Below, piece after piece: positions 53,345-62,221 of a stretch of 64,000 nucleotides of DNA. The stretch is from NCBI GenBank assembly GCA_050260015.1, contig JBLNBN010000036.1:3898-67897 (forward strand), read 5' to 3'. Positions within the stretch are counted from its first letter, which is position 1. Each line of letters opens with the position of its first letter. Made by a program: the position numbers and the translations under genes. Origin of the DNA: JBLNBN01 sp050260015. GTDB lineage: Bacteria; Bacteroidota; Ignavibacteria; Kapaibacteriales; UBA2268. The notes beneath the pieces are model-generated. The model worked only from the letters and a program-made list of their open reading frames with translations. It did no database searches and was not told the DNA's origin.

Positions 53345-55048
53345 ATGAAATTCAAATCGTTGATTGCAATTGCATTTTTTGCGGCTGCGCTTTCTTTATT
53401 TGCCGAGTCGGCCGTCGATAGGGTAAAGAAAGCATTGGAAGAGAAGGACTACGAGGCGGCGGCGGCCAACGTGCCCGCGGCCCTTGCGGAAAAGCCTAAG
53501 GATTTTGACCTGCATATCCTCGCAGGCGACATTTATATGGAATTGGGAAAGCCCGACGAGGCTATTTCCGCTTATAAGAAGGCCGTCGACATCGACGACG
53601 AAGAAACTGAAGGCTTACGCAAACTCGGTCTCGCATACTCCGCAAAAGGCAATCACACTGAAGCGGTTAAACAAATCAGGCGCGCGATAAAGGAAAAGGA
53701 AAAAGAAGCGGCCAACTACCTGGCGCTTTCCCAGGCATATATTGCGGCAGATTCGCTCGTTAACGCGGAGATCGCTATTAACCGCGCGCTCGAGCTCGAC
53801 AAGAAGAGCCCCGCCGCGTTCGTCGCCTACGGCGATTACTACTTCGCTTCGAGAGTTTACGAATTGGCGAGACAGAACTACGAGGAAGCGCTTCAACGCG
53901 ACGAGAACCTGCTTGAAGCGCGTCAGAAGCTTGCCACTGCCTACTGGTACCTTGGCAATACTGAATCCGATCCCGACCTTGCAAACGAGCTGTTTACGCG
54001 CTCGCTGCAGTCATGGAATAAAATTACGCAGCAGGACCCCAAGAACGCAAAGGCTTGGTTCGAGCAGGGCAAGATACTCTTCCTGGCAAAAAAATACCAG
54101 GACGCGGCAAGCTCTCTCTACGAATTCCTCCGCCAACGCCCCAGCGGCTCGATCGGCAGGTGGTGGCTCGCTCAATCCCTCTATGAATTGGGACTTTGCG
54201 ATTCGGCCGCTCCGCAGCTTGAGATCGTCGCGCGCGAAATAGACACGGTTTCGGCGAAAGCCAACCTGCTCCTGGCGCGCTGCTATGCGAATAATAAGCA
54301 ATACGACAAGGCCAACGCGGCGTTCGCCAATCTGCGCGCTAACGGCGCTCTCGACCCGACTGACCTAAGAATATACGGTCAGACCGCGTTCCAGGGCGGC
54401 GACACTGCAAGAGCGTTAGAAATCTGGTCCGAAGTCGTCAATAAGGACCCCGAAAACAACTGCCAGCTAATGTACATCCTGGGCTCCCAATACGTTACGC
54501 TCAAGCGTTACGACGACGCGGTCGCAATGCTGAATAAGAGATTAACCACGGGCAAATGTTCGGATTCGCTAAACGGGAAAGTATATTATATGATCGGCAC
54601 GTCGTACCTGTTCAATAACAAGACCGACTCCGCTATAGTAAACTTAGCCCGCGCGCAGGAGTTGGACCCTTCGTTCCTTTACTCCGGCGTTTACTTGGGC
54701 GACGCGTTCGCGCAGCTTAAGCAAAACGACAAAGCCGAGGAGCAATTCCAAAAGGTAATCGCGGCCGGCGCCGCGAACCCGGCTATGAACCAGGGGCCTC
54801 TTACCCAGGCTTACGCAAAATTGGCTAGCATGAAGCTTGAGCAGAAAAAATACGCCGAACTGAGCAAGCTCGCTTCCCAGTGGGCTTCTATCGCCCCGGA
54901 AAGCCCCTACGCTTACCTCTATTGGGCGGTTGGCGCGCAGGGCTCCGGCGACACGGATGCGGCATGCCGCAACTACCGCAAGGTACTACAGCTCGACCCT
55001 AAAAATTCGAACGCAAGAAAGAATCTTGAAGGATTAAACTGCAAATAG
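53345..55048 (+). CDS. Large TPR-repeat protein
   Basis: A 567-residue exported protein (signal peptide, cleavage near residue 20) with about ten or more tetratricopeptide repeats (such as IYMELGKPDEAISAYKKAV, AWFEQGKILFLAKKYQDAAS, SYLFNNKTDSAIVNLARAQ). It starts one base after the PstS-like gene and ends the transport block with a terminator. Probably a periplasmic scaffold for the TonB-linked system; inferred from position. Confidence 0.85.
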   Translation: MKFKSLIAIAFFAAALSLFAESAVDRVKKALEEKDYEAAAANVPAALAEKPKDFDLHILAGDIYMELGKPDEAISAYKKAVDIDDEETEGLRKLGLAYSAKGNHTEAVKQIRRAIKEKEKEAANYLALSQAYIAADSLVNAEIAINRALELDKKSPAAFVAYGDYYFASRVYELARQNYEEALQRDENLLEARQKLATAYWYLGNTESDPDLANELFTRSLQSWNKITQQDPKNAKAWFEQGKILFLAKKYQDAASSLYEFLRQRPSGSIGRWWLAQSLYELGLCDSAAPQLEIVAREIDTVSAKANLLLARCYANNKQYDKANAAFANLRANGALDPTDLRIYGQTAFQGGDTARALEIWSEVVNKDPENNCQLMYILGSQYVTLKRYDDAVAMLNKRLTTGKCSDSLNGKVYYMIGTSYLFNNKTDSAIVNLARAQELDPSFLYSGVYLGDAFAQLKQNDKAEEQFQKVIAAGAANPAMNQGPLTQAYAKLASMKLEQKKYAELSKLASQWASIAPESPYAYLYWAVGAQGSGDTDAACRNYRKVLQLDPKNSNARKNLEGLNCK

Positions 55049-55095
55049 AGATGAGCTTAATTGCTCGCAGATACGGCTAAACGTCTAAAAAATAA

Positions 55096-55130
55096 AAAAC
55101 CCCGCGCATTGGATGCGGGGTTTTTTATTT
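55096..55130 (+). terminator. Rho-independent terminator
   Basis: CCCCGC/GCGGGG hairpin with A- and T-runs on the two sides, ending the TPR gene's operon. Confidence 0.85.
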
Positions 55131-55208
55131 TCCGCAAGCGCCGGCCGGTTTGAAATATTAAAGAATATTTCTTAACTTTGTAAGATATATTAATTGCGGA
55201 GGCGCAAA

Positions 55209-55727
55209 ATGATACAAATCAGGATTCACGGGATAAAAGACGGGAGTCAGGAAATTGACCTAAAAGCGCCTGCTTCGGAAATCGACGGAATATTCGAAGA
55301 ATTTTTCGGAGATATTGAAATTAAAGGGGTTCTTAGAAAAATCGGCAAGAGGTATTCGATAGACGCGACGGCAAGCTGCATGGCGCGCCTCGTATGCGAC
55401 ATATCGCTTGAAAGCTACGAGGAGAAAATCGAAGCTCCGATCAAGCTAGCTTACCTAGCGGACACTAATCTCTACACAATGAGAATGGAAAGCCCGGAAG
55501 CCGAAGCGGAAGCTCACGTCATCCACGAAGACGATCAATATATTGACATAAGCGACGAAGTAAGGGAGCAATTGGCGGTCAGGCTGCCAATGAAGCGCAT
55601 TTCGCCAAAGCTGCGCGACAAAGAGTTCCGCGAGCTTTACCCGGACATCGCGGCGGAAAACGAAAAGGCCGCCGAAGAGATGGCCGACGAACGATGGAAA
55701 AAACTAAAAAATGTTAAACTAAACTAA
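55209..55727 (+). CDS. DUF177 (YceD-like) protein
   Basis: A 172-residue protein of the YceD/DUF177 family, almost always encoded just before rpmF and involved in 23S rRNA metabolism in plants and E. coli. Family segment YSIDATASCMARLVCDISLE carries its two cysteines; the acidic end is typical. The ATG at 55209 follows GGAGG at 55198. First gene of the rpmF-plsX-fab cluster. Confidence 0.87.
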   Translation: MIQIRIHGIKDGSQEIDLKAPASEIDGIFEEFFGDIEIKGVLRKIGKRYSIDATASCMARLVCDISLESYEEKIEAPIKLAYLADTNLYTMRMESPEAEAEAHVIHEDDQYIDISDEVREQLAVRLPMKRISPKLRDKEFRELYPDIAAENEKAAEEMADERWKKLKNVKLN

Positions 55728-55747
55728 TAAATTGAGGATTTTTTAAA

Positions 55748-55924
55748 ATGCCTAATCCTAATCGTAGGTTCTCGAAATCCAGAAGAGACAAAAGACGCAC
55801 TCACTACAAGGCCGTTCCTTCCCAAACCATGGTCTGCCCGCAGTGCAACGCAGCTAAAATGGCCCATGCGGCATGCCCCGAATGCGGTTATTACAACGGG
55901 CGAAAGGTAATCGAAGTAGATTAA
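55748..55924 (+). CDS. rpmF: 50S ribosomal protein L32
   Basis: A 58-residue protein of the large ribosomal subunit, too short for many gene finders. It begins MPNPNRRFSKSRRDKRRTH, the universal L32 start, and has a zinc-ribbon CPQC...CPEC (Cys30, 33, 43, 46), so it is the zinc-dependent form. It sits between DUF177 and plsX as in most bacteria. Confidence 0.96.
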   Translation: MPNPNRRFSKSRRDKRRTHYKAVPSQTMVCPQCNAAKMAHAACPECGYYNGRKVIEVD

Positions 55925-55982
55925 TCTCGGCCCCTTTAGCCGAGCGGAGTTGCACTAATTCAGCCGAGAGTCTATCAAAGAA

Positions 55983-57035
55983 ATGGAAGTAAACGCAAAC
56001 AAGACAATTAAGATCGCTTTAGACGCCATGGGCGGCGACTTTGCTCCGAAAAACGAAGTTGAAGGCGCCGTCCTCGCGTACGAGAAGCTCTCGAAAAACG
56101 CGAATATTGAGATTGTCTTCTATGGCGACGAAAAGAAGATTCGGGCGGCGCTGGCAAAGGCCGGCTCGAACAACCTAAAATACTCGATAGTCCACTCCGA
56201 CGAAGTCGTCACTATGCATGACGACCCTACCGAGATATATAAAACAAAGAAAGATTCCTCGCTCTACCGCTCGCTCGAATCGCAGCGCAAGGGCGATTGC
56301 GACGCTACGGTCAGCGCTGGCAATACCGGGGCCACTATGGCTCTTGGAACTATTTTGCTCGGCCGGATCCGCAACGTCTCGCGGCCCACTATCGGGTCGT
56401 TTTTCCCGACGCAAACTTCGAGACCGACTTTGGTGCTGGACGTTGGAGCCAACGTGGACTCCAAGCCGCGATTCCTTTACGAATACGGAGTCATGGGAGC
56501 GATTTACTCCGAGCATATAATGGGCCTTAAAAGTCCCCGCGTCGGGCTGCTAAATATCGGCGAGGAGCCGACGAAGGGCAACGCCGCGGTACGCGAAGCG
56601 CACGAGCTTCTGTCCGCGAGCGACCTTAATTTTGCCGGGAATATGGAAGGCCGGGATATCTTCTCAGGGGAATTCGACGTAGTAATATGCGACGGCTTTG
56701 TCGGCAACGTCATACTCAAGTTCGCCGAGAGCTTCCTGGGCTTGCTAAAAACAAAATTTAAAGACTTCGCCTCGAAAGGCATAAAAAATAAACTAATGGT
56801 CGCGCTGGCCCTGCCCGTAATGAAGAAGATCCTAAAAGGTTTCGACTACCAGGAATACGGCGGAGTGCCGCTATTAGGGGTCAACGGGGTAGTGATAATA
56901 GGCCATGGGAAGTCGACCCCGTTAGCGATATCCAATATGCTGCTGCGCGCCGCCGAGCAGATAGAGAAAAATATCAACGGTAAGATTGAGCAGGCTCTCA
57001 ATCCCGGTAATTATTCAAATAACGAAAAAAAATAA
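55983..57035 (+). CDS. plsX: Phosphate acyltransferase PlsX
   Basis: A 350-residue enzyme that converts acyl-ACP to acyl phosphate for phospholipid synthesis. Family blocks: IALDAMGGDFAP, SLYRSLESQRKGDCDATVSAGNTGA (split here across residues about 90-115) and LLNIGEEPTKGN. It links the fatty acid and phospholipid pathways, and heads the fab genes here. Confidence 0.95.
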   Translation: MEVNANKTIKIALDAMGGDFAPKNEVEGAVLAYEKLSKNANIEIVFYGDEKKIRAALAKAGSNNLKYSIVHSDEVVTMHDDPTEIYKTKKDSSLYRSLESQRKGDCDATVSAGNTGATMALGTILLGRIRNVSRPTIGSFFPTQTSRPTLVLDVGANVDSKPRFLYEYGVMGAIYSEHIMGLKSPRVGLLNIGEEPTKGNAAVREAHELLSASDLNFAGNMEGRDIFSGEFDVVICDGFVGNVILKFAESFLGLLKTKFKDFASKGIKNKLMVALALPVMKKILKGFDYQEYGGVPLLGVNGVVIIGHGKSTPLAISNMLLRAAEQIEKNINGKIEQALNPGNYSNNEKK

Positions 57036-57047
57036 ATAATACAGATT

Positions 57048-58037
57048 ATGTCGGCTACTATAACATCCATTGCGCATTATTTACCCGAAGATGTCTATAC
57101 AAACGAATACTTCGAAAAATACCTTGACACATCGAACGAATGGATAGTCGCCCGCACGGGCATCTATGAAAGAAGATTTGCCAAGAACGGCGCAACCAGC
57201 GATTTAATCGTTCCGGCTGCTGAAAGGGCAATTGAAAAACGCGGTATATCCAAGGACGAGATCGATTGCGTTATAGTCGCGACCGTGACCCCGGACCACA
57301 TGTTCCCCTGCACGGCGGCGGTCGTTCAGCATAAGCTTGGGCTAAAGAACGCCTGGGGATTCGATATGTCCGCAGCTTGCTCGGGATTTATCTTTTCGCT
57401 CGTCAACGCCTGCAAGCTCGTCGAGTCCGGCGCAGTTAAAAAAGTATTGCTCTGCGGCGCCGATAAGATGAGCACGATAGTAAACTTCCAGGACCGCAGC
57501 CAGGCAATTCTCTTCGGCGACGGCGCGGGAGTATGCATTATCGAGCAGTCCGACGATCCGTCCAAGGGCATGCTGGACCATATCCTGCGTATAGACGGCT
57601 TAGGCGGGCAATACCTCAACCAGGTCGCTGGCGGCAGCTTTAAGCCGGCCAGCATTGAAACTGTAAACAATAAAGAACACTATATTTACCAGGACGGTCA
57701 GAACGTATTTAAAGCCGCGGTAAAGGGCATGGCCGACGTCTCGGCGGAGATTATGGAAAAGAATAATCTCGGCTCAGACGACGTTGCATGGCTTGTGCCG
57801 CACCAGGCTAATTTACGCATCATTTCCGCAACGGCCAACCGTATGGGGCTGGCGATGGACAAAGTAATGGTCAACATAGACCGCTACGGAAACACCACCG
57901 CGGCGACGATTCCGATTTGCCTCTCGGAATGGCTCGATGCCGGAAAATTCGGCGACGGGGACAACTTGATTCTCGCAAGCTTCGGCGCCGGATTTACTTG
58001 GGGATCTGTGTACCTCAAGTGGCACCAAAACAAATAA
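57048..58037 (+). CDS. fabH: 3-oxoacyl-ACP synthase III
   Basis: A 329-residue initiating condensing enzyme joining acetyl-CoA and malonyl-ACP. Catalytic triad Cys111 (SAACSGF), His252 (VPHQAN) and Asn282 (RYGNTTAAT). The ACP-docking region and GFTWGSVYLKW end are present. Starts 12 bases after plsX. Confidence 0.96.
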   Translation: MSATITSIAHYLPEDVYTNEYFEKYLDTSNEWIVARTGIYERRFAKNGATSDLIVPAAERAIEKRGISKDEIDCVIVATVTPDHMFPCTAAVVQHKLGLKNAWGFDMSAACSGFIFSLVNACKLVESGAVKKVLLCGADKMSTIVNFQDRSQAILFGDGAGVCIIEQSDDPSKGMLDHILRIDGLGGQYLNQVAGGSFKPASIETVNNKEHYIYQDGQNVFKAAVKGMADVSAEIMEKNNLGSDDVAWLVPHQANLRIISATANRMGLAMDKVMVNIDRYGNTTAATIPICLSEWLDAGKFGDGDNLILASFGAGFTWGSVYLKWHQNK

Positions 58038-58053
58038 ACAATCGGAGTATTTA

Positions 58054-58968
58054 ATGAAAACTGCTTTACTTTGCTCCGGGCAAGGCTCGCAATACGTCGG
58101 GATGATGAAAGACCTGGCGGAGCTGCGCCCTGGAATAGCGCAAAAACTAAAGCGAGCGGACGAGATACTCGGCTACGGGATTACCAAAATCGCGTTCGAG
58201 GGCCCGCTTGAAACGTTGAAGGAGACTCGCTACACTCAGCCCGCTCTCTTTCTTCATTCGGCTTTAATCGCCGACGAACTCCGCGGAAAAACGGAATTTG
58301 ACGGCGTTGCCGGGCATTCCGTTGGGGAATACGCCGCTATCTACGCGGCGGGAGCGATCTCCTTCGAGGACGCTCTCAAATTAGTTTCGTTGCGCGGCGA
58401 GCTTATGTTCAAAGCCGGCGAAAACGAACCGGGAACTATGTTCGCGGTAATTAATTTAGACGACGATAAGGTCGAGGAGGTCTGCAAAGAGCTTACTTCG
58501 CGCGGCGAAGGCGTCGTCGTAGCGGCTAATTTTAACTCCCCCGGCCAGGTAGTGGTTTCGGGAAGCCGCGACTTTTTACGCGCGAACGTCGGAGCCTTCA
58601 AGGAAGCCGGCGCGCGTATGACTAAAGAGCTCGTCGTAAGCGGAGCGTTTCACTCCCCGCTTATGCAGCCCGCAAAGGAAGAATTAGAGCGCGCTATCGC
58701 GGCTACTCAATTTACTGAAGCTAAAGTTCCCGTTTACGCGAACGTAACGGCTGCGCCGTTAACACAAGCTGAAGAAATTAAGAATGCATTGATCGCGCAA
58801 TTAACGTCTCCCGTGCGTTGGACTCAATCGCTGCGCCGCATGCAGGCGGACGGTTTCGGCAAGTTTATCGAAATCGGCGCAGGCTCCGTGCTGCAGGGAC
58901 TCGTAAAGCGTACGCTCGAAGGCGCGGAAGCGCTCGGCGTCGACAAGGCTAGCGAATTGCCGCAATAA
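58054..58968 (+). CDS. fabD: Malonyl-CoA:ACP transacylase
   Basis: A 304-residue enzyme loading malonate onto ACP. Nucleophile Ser89 in GHSVGEY and His200 in GAFHSPLM form the active pair. Follows fabH by 16 bases. Confidence 0.96.
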   Translation: MKTALLCSGQGSQYVGMMKDLAELRPGIAQKLKRADEILGYGITKIAFEGPLETLKETRYTQPALFLHSALIADELRGKTEFDGVAGHSVGEYAAIYAAGAISFEDALKLVSLRGELMFKAGENEPGTMFAVINLDDDKVEEVCKELTSRGEGVVVAANFNSPGQVVVSGSRDFLRANVGAFKEAGARMTKELVVSGAFHSPLMQPAKEELERAIAATQFTEAKVPVYANVTAAPLTQAEEIKNALIAQLTSPVRWTQSLRRMQADGFGKFIEIGAGSVLQGLVKRTLEGAEALGVDKASELPQ

Positions 58969-59001
58969 CCTAATTGTTTAACCCGAATAAGGTATTTTAA
59001 A

Positions 59002-59748
59002 ATGAATAAAAGATTTCAAGATAAAATCGTCGTAGTTACGGGCGGTTCGCGCGGCATCGGAAAAGCCATTGCAATGAGATTCCTTGAAGAGGGCGCAAAC
59101 CTCTTTATTCTCGACTTTAAGCTTCCCGACGAAGGCGAAAAATTCGTCGACAGCGCCGAAATGAACTCCCGCGTTCAGCTGATCCAAGCCGACGTTACGA
59201 GCCTTGACTCCATTCAATCCGCCTTCGACGCCGTTATGGCGAAAGCCGGACGAGTTGACGTCCTGGTGAATAACGCGGGCGTCACTCGCGACACTCTCCT
59301 AATGAGAATGACCGAGCAGGATTGGGACGCCGTGCTCGACACAAACCTGAAAGGCGCTTTTATCTGCACGAAAGTATTTTCGCGCCAGATGATGAGCCAA
59401 CGCTCCGGCAGGATCGTAAACATAGGGTCGATAGTGGGCTCGATGGGCAACGCAGGCCAGGCGAATTACTCTGCGTCGAAAGCCGGGCTCGCGGGCTTTA
59501 CAAAATCTATCGCAAAAGAATTGGCGTCAAGAAATATTTTAGTAAATTGCGTTGCTCCGGGTTACGTTCGCACTCCGATGACGGACAAATTAACCGACGA
59601 GCAGAGAGCCGCCTTTTTAGTTAATATCCCGCTAAAACGGCATGCAGAGCCGGAAGACATAGCGAGCGTCGTTGCGTTCTTCGCATCGCCCGACGCGGCT
59701 TACGTTACCGGGCAGGTACTGCACGTCGACGGCGGATTGGTAATGTAA
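59002..59748 (+). CDS. fabG: 3-oxoacyl-ACP reductase
   Basis: A 248-residue short-chain dehydrogenase for the first reduction in fatty acid elongation. NADPH-binding GGSRGIG (14-20); catalytic Asn115, Ser143, Tyr156 and Lys160 (NYSASK). Ends with a typical SDR C-terminus (QVLHVDGGLVM). Confidence 0.96.
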   Translation: MNKRFQDKIVVVTGGSRGIGKAIAMRFLEEGANLFILDFKLPDEGEKFVDSAEMNSRVQLIQADVTSLDSIQSAFDAVMAKAGRVDVLVNNAGVTRDTLLMRMTEQDWDAVLDTNLKGAFICTKVFSRQMMSQRSGRIVNIGSIVGSMGNAGQANYSASKAGLAGFTKSIAKELASRNILVNCVAPGYVRTPMTDKLTDEQRAAFLVNIPLKRHAEPEDIASVVAFFASPDAAYVTGQVLHVDGGLVM

Positions 59749-59819
59749 TTAAGAATAGAATTTAGAATCACGAATAAAACATATAATTTTTTAATAACCT
59801 ATAGTATTAGAGGTATAAA

Positions 59820-60056
59820 ATGGACAGCATTAAACAAAAAGTAACCGAAATCATCGTTAAGAAACTTGGCGTCGAAGAATCGCAAGTAACTGAAACCGCT
59901 TCCTTCACGAAGGACCTGGGCGCAGATTCTCTCGATACGGTCGAGCTCATCATGGAATTCGAAAAAGAATTCGGCCTGCAAATCGATGATAACGACGCTG
60001 AAAAGATCCAAACCGTTGGAGCAGTCGTCGACTTCTTGAAATCCAAACAGCAATAA
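59820..60056 (+). CDS. acpP: Acyl carrier protein
   Basis: A 78-residue carrier of growing acyl chains. The phosphopantetheine site is Ser37 in GADSLDTVEL. Acidic composition is typical. Lies between fabG and fabF. Confidence 0.98.
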   Translation: MDSIKQKVTEIIVKKLGVEESQVTETASFTKDLGADSLDTVELIMEFEKEFGLQIDDNDAEKIQTVGAVVDFLKSKQQ

Positions 60057-60078
60057 TTTACTAATTTGGCAGGGGAAT

Positions 60079-61338
60079 ATGCCTAAGTACAACTTTCCTA
60101 AAATTGTAATAACGGGCATGGGAGCGATTACTCCCATTGGCAATACATTAGCCGAGACATGGAACTCCATGCTCGAGGGCAAAAGCGGCGGCGCGCCTAT
60201 AACGAGATTCGACACGACGAATTTCGACACTAAGTTCGCATGCGAAGTAAAGGGTTACGACCCGGCGCTTCACTTAAACCGCAAAGAAGCCCAGCGCATG
60301 GATATCTTTACTCAGCTTGCGATATCCTCGGCTACAATGGCCGTGGAGGACGCGGGGTTAGATTTTGAAAAGATCGATAAGAACCGGGTCGGCGTAATAG
60401 TCGGCAGCGGAATCGGCGGCATGTGGACTTACCACCACCAGCAGCAAAATCTCTACGACCGCGGCGGCAATCCCGATCGTATTTCGCCCTTCTTCGTTCC
60501 AATGCTTATCAGCGACATCGCCGCAGGGCACATCGCTATTCGTTGGGGCTTGAAGGGACCGAACTACGCGACAGTTTCGGCATGCGCGACTTCGTCGCAT
60601 TCAATTGCGGACGCAGTAATGCTTCTGCAGCGCGGCGACGCCGATATGATGCTTGCCGGAGGTTCCGAGGCAGTCGTCTGCCCAATGGGCGTAGGCGGGT
60701 TCAACGCCTTAAAGGCCCTCTCGACCAGAAACGATTCGCCCGAAACCGCGTCGCGCCCGTTCGACGCGGAACGCGACGGATTCGTTATGGGCGAAGGCTC
60801 GGCTATACTGGTTCTTGAAACTGAAGAGCACGCGAAGAACCGCGGCGCTAAGATATATGCGGAAATTGCGGGCTTCGGGCTAACCGACGACGCGTTCCAC
60901 ATTACCCAGCCCGCTCCGGGAGGCGAAGGCGCGGTGCGTTCAATGCAATTGGCGGTCGAGGACGCGGGAATCGCGTTAACGGACATCGATTACATAAACG
61001 CGCACGGCACTTCCACGCCTTTCAACGATAGAAATGAAAGCGCTGCGATCAAGACCGTTTTTGGCGACCATGCCTACAAGATGGCCGTCAGCTCCACGAA
61101 ATCCATGACCGGGCACCTGCTCGGCGCGGCTGGCGCGGTCGAGGCCGTCGTTACCGCTTTGGCTATCAAAGAGCAGATCGCTCCGCCGACGATTAATTAT
61201 CGAAATCCCGATGCCGATTGCGATTTAAATTACGTCCCGAATAAACCCGAAAAACGGAATATTCAGGCCGCTTTGAGCAATACTTTCGGGTTTGGCGGAC
61301 ATAACGCCACGCTTTGTTTTAAAGCGTACTCGGAATAA
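60079..61338 (+). CDS. fabF: 3-oxoacyl-ACP synthase II
   Basis: A 419-residue elongating condensing enzyme. Catalytic Cys169 (SACATSSH), His309 (AHGTSTP) and His346 (MTGHLLGAAGA). It follows acpP by 22 bases; the downstream gene is rnc. Confidence 0.97.
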   Translation: MPKYNFPKIVITGMGAITPIGNTLAETWNSMLEGKSGGAPITRFDTTNFDTKFACEVKGYDPALHLNRKEAQRMDIFTQLAISSATMAVEDAGLDFEKIDKNRVGVIVGSGIGGMWTYHHQQQNLYDRGGNPDRISPFFVPMLISDIAAGHIAIRWGLKGPNYATVSACATSSHSIADAVMLLQRGDADMMLAGGSEAVVCPMGVGGFNALKALSTRNDSPETASRPFDAERDGFVMGEGSAILVLETEEHAKNRGAKIYAEIAGFGLTDDAFHITQPAPGGEGAVRSMQLAVEDAGIALTDIDYINAHGTSTPFNDRNESAAIKTVFGDHAYKMAVSSTKSMTGHLLGAAGAVEAVVTALAIKEQIAPPTINYRNPDADCDLNYVPNKPEKRNIQAALSNTFGFGGHNATLCFKAYSE

Positions 61339-61396
61339 TTGCGTTTTTTTCTTATATTTGCAATCGGTTTCATCTCGATTTTGAGCAATTCAAGAA

Positions 61397-62221
61397 GTGA
61401 AATTTATACTTCGACAAATATATGACGGTTTATTTAGATCCGATCTCATTCGGTCTATACTTAAAGTTAGATCCAACCACAAAGGGAACTTTCCGGTGGT
61501 TGGATTTTTAACTGATGAAGTTCGCGATAGGCTCGAACACGATTTGAGCGTTAAGATAAAGCGCCCCGAACTCTTCGAGCAGGCGCTTTTGCATCGTTCC
61601 TATCTGCAAGTGCTCTCGAAAAGCGAAGTAAAGTCCAATGAACGATTGGAATTTCTTGGCGACGCCATCCTTGGTATGATCGTCGGCGAGTACCTTTTCG
61701 AGAATCACCAAAACGTGCCCGAGGGTGAGCTGACAAAGATGCGCTCCTGGCTCGTCAATAAGAACGCGCTCTCCATGGCCGCCCGCCGGCTCGAGCTCGA
61801 TCATTACTTAATGATGAGCTTCTCGGCGAACAAATCGCTTCGCGAAGGTCACGACTCCATACTCGCGGACGCGCTCGAAGCCATTATCGCGGCTATTTAC
61901 CTCGATTCGGGGCTGGAAGCGGCTCGTCTATTCATATTCTCGACGCTTATCCCTATGCTGCTCGATAAGTCCGTCATGACCGATACAAACTTTAAATCGA
62001 GTCTACTTGAAAAGGTCCAGGCCCTTGGAAAACCCGCCCCGCGCTACGTCGTCCTGCAGGAATCCGGACCGGACCACGATAAAAAATTTCTGGTCGGCGT
62101 CTTTGTCCTCGATGAACTTTTAGGGCAGGGCGAAGGCAAAAGCAAGAAGCAAGCGGAGCAATTAGCCGCTAAAGAAGCATTGCAATCGCCGATTTTCAAA
62201 CAACAAACAAATAACGAATGA
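61397..62221 (+). CDS. rnc: Ribonuclease III
   Basis: A 274-residue double-strand RNase that processes rRNA. The catalytic block NERLEFLGDAILGM (about 80-93) and a later DSILADALEAIIAAI are the metal sites; the C-terminal dsRNA-binding domain is from about 200. It has an N-terminal extension of about 50 residues compared with E. coli. Its TGA overlaps the start of gcvPB (ATGA), coupling the two. Confidence 0.94.
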   Translation: MKFILRQIYDGLFRSDLIRSILKVRSNHKGNFPVVGFLTDEVRDRLEHDLSVKIKRPELFEQALLHRSYLQVLSKSEVKSNERLEFLGDAILGMIVGEYLFENHQNVPEGELTKMRSWLVNKNALSMAARRLELDHYLMMSFSANKSLREGHDSILADALEAIIAAIYLDSGLEAARLFIFSTLIPMLLDKSVMTDTNFKSSLLEKVQALGKPAPRYVVLQESGPDHDKKFLVGVFVLDELLGQGEGKSKKQAEQLAAKEALQSPIFKQQTNNE

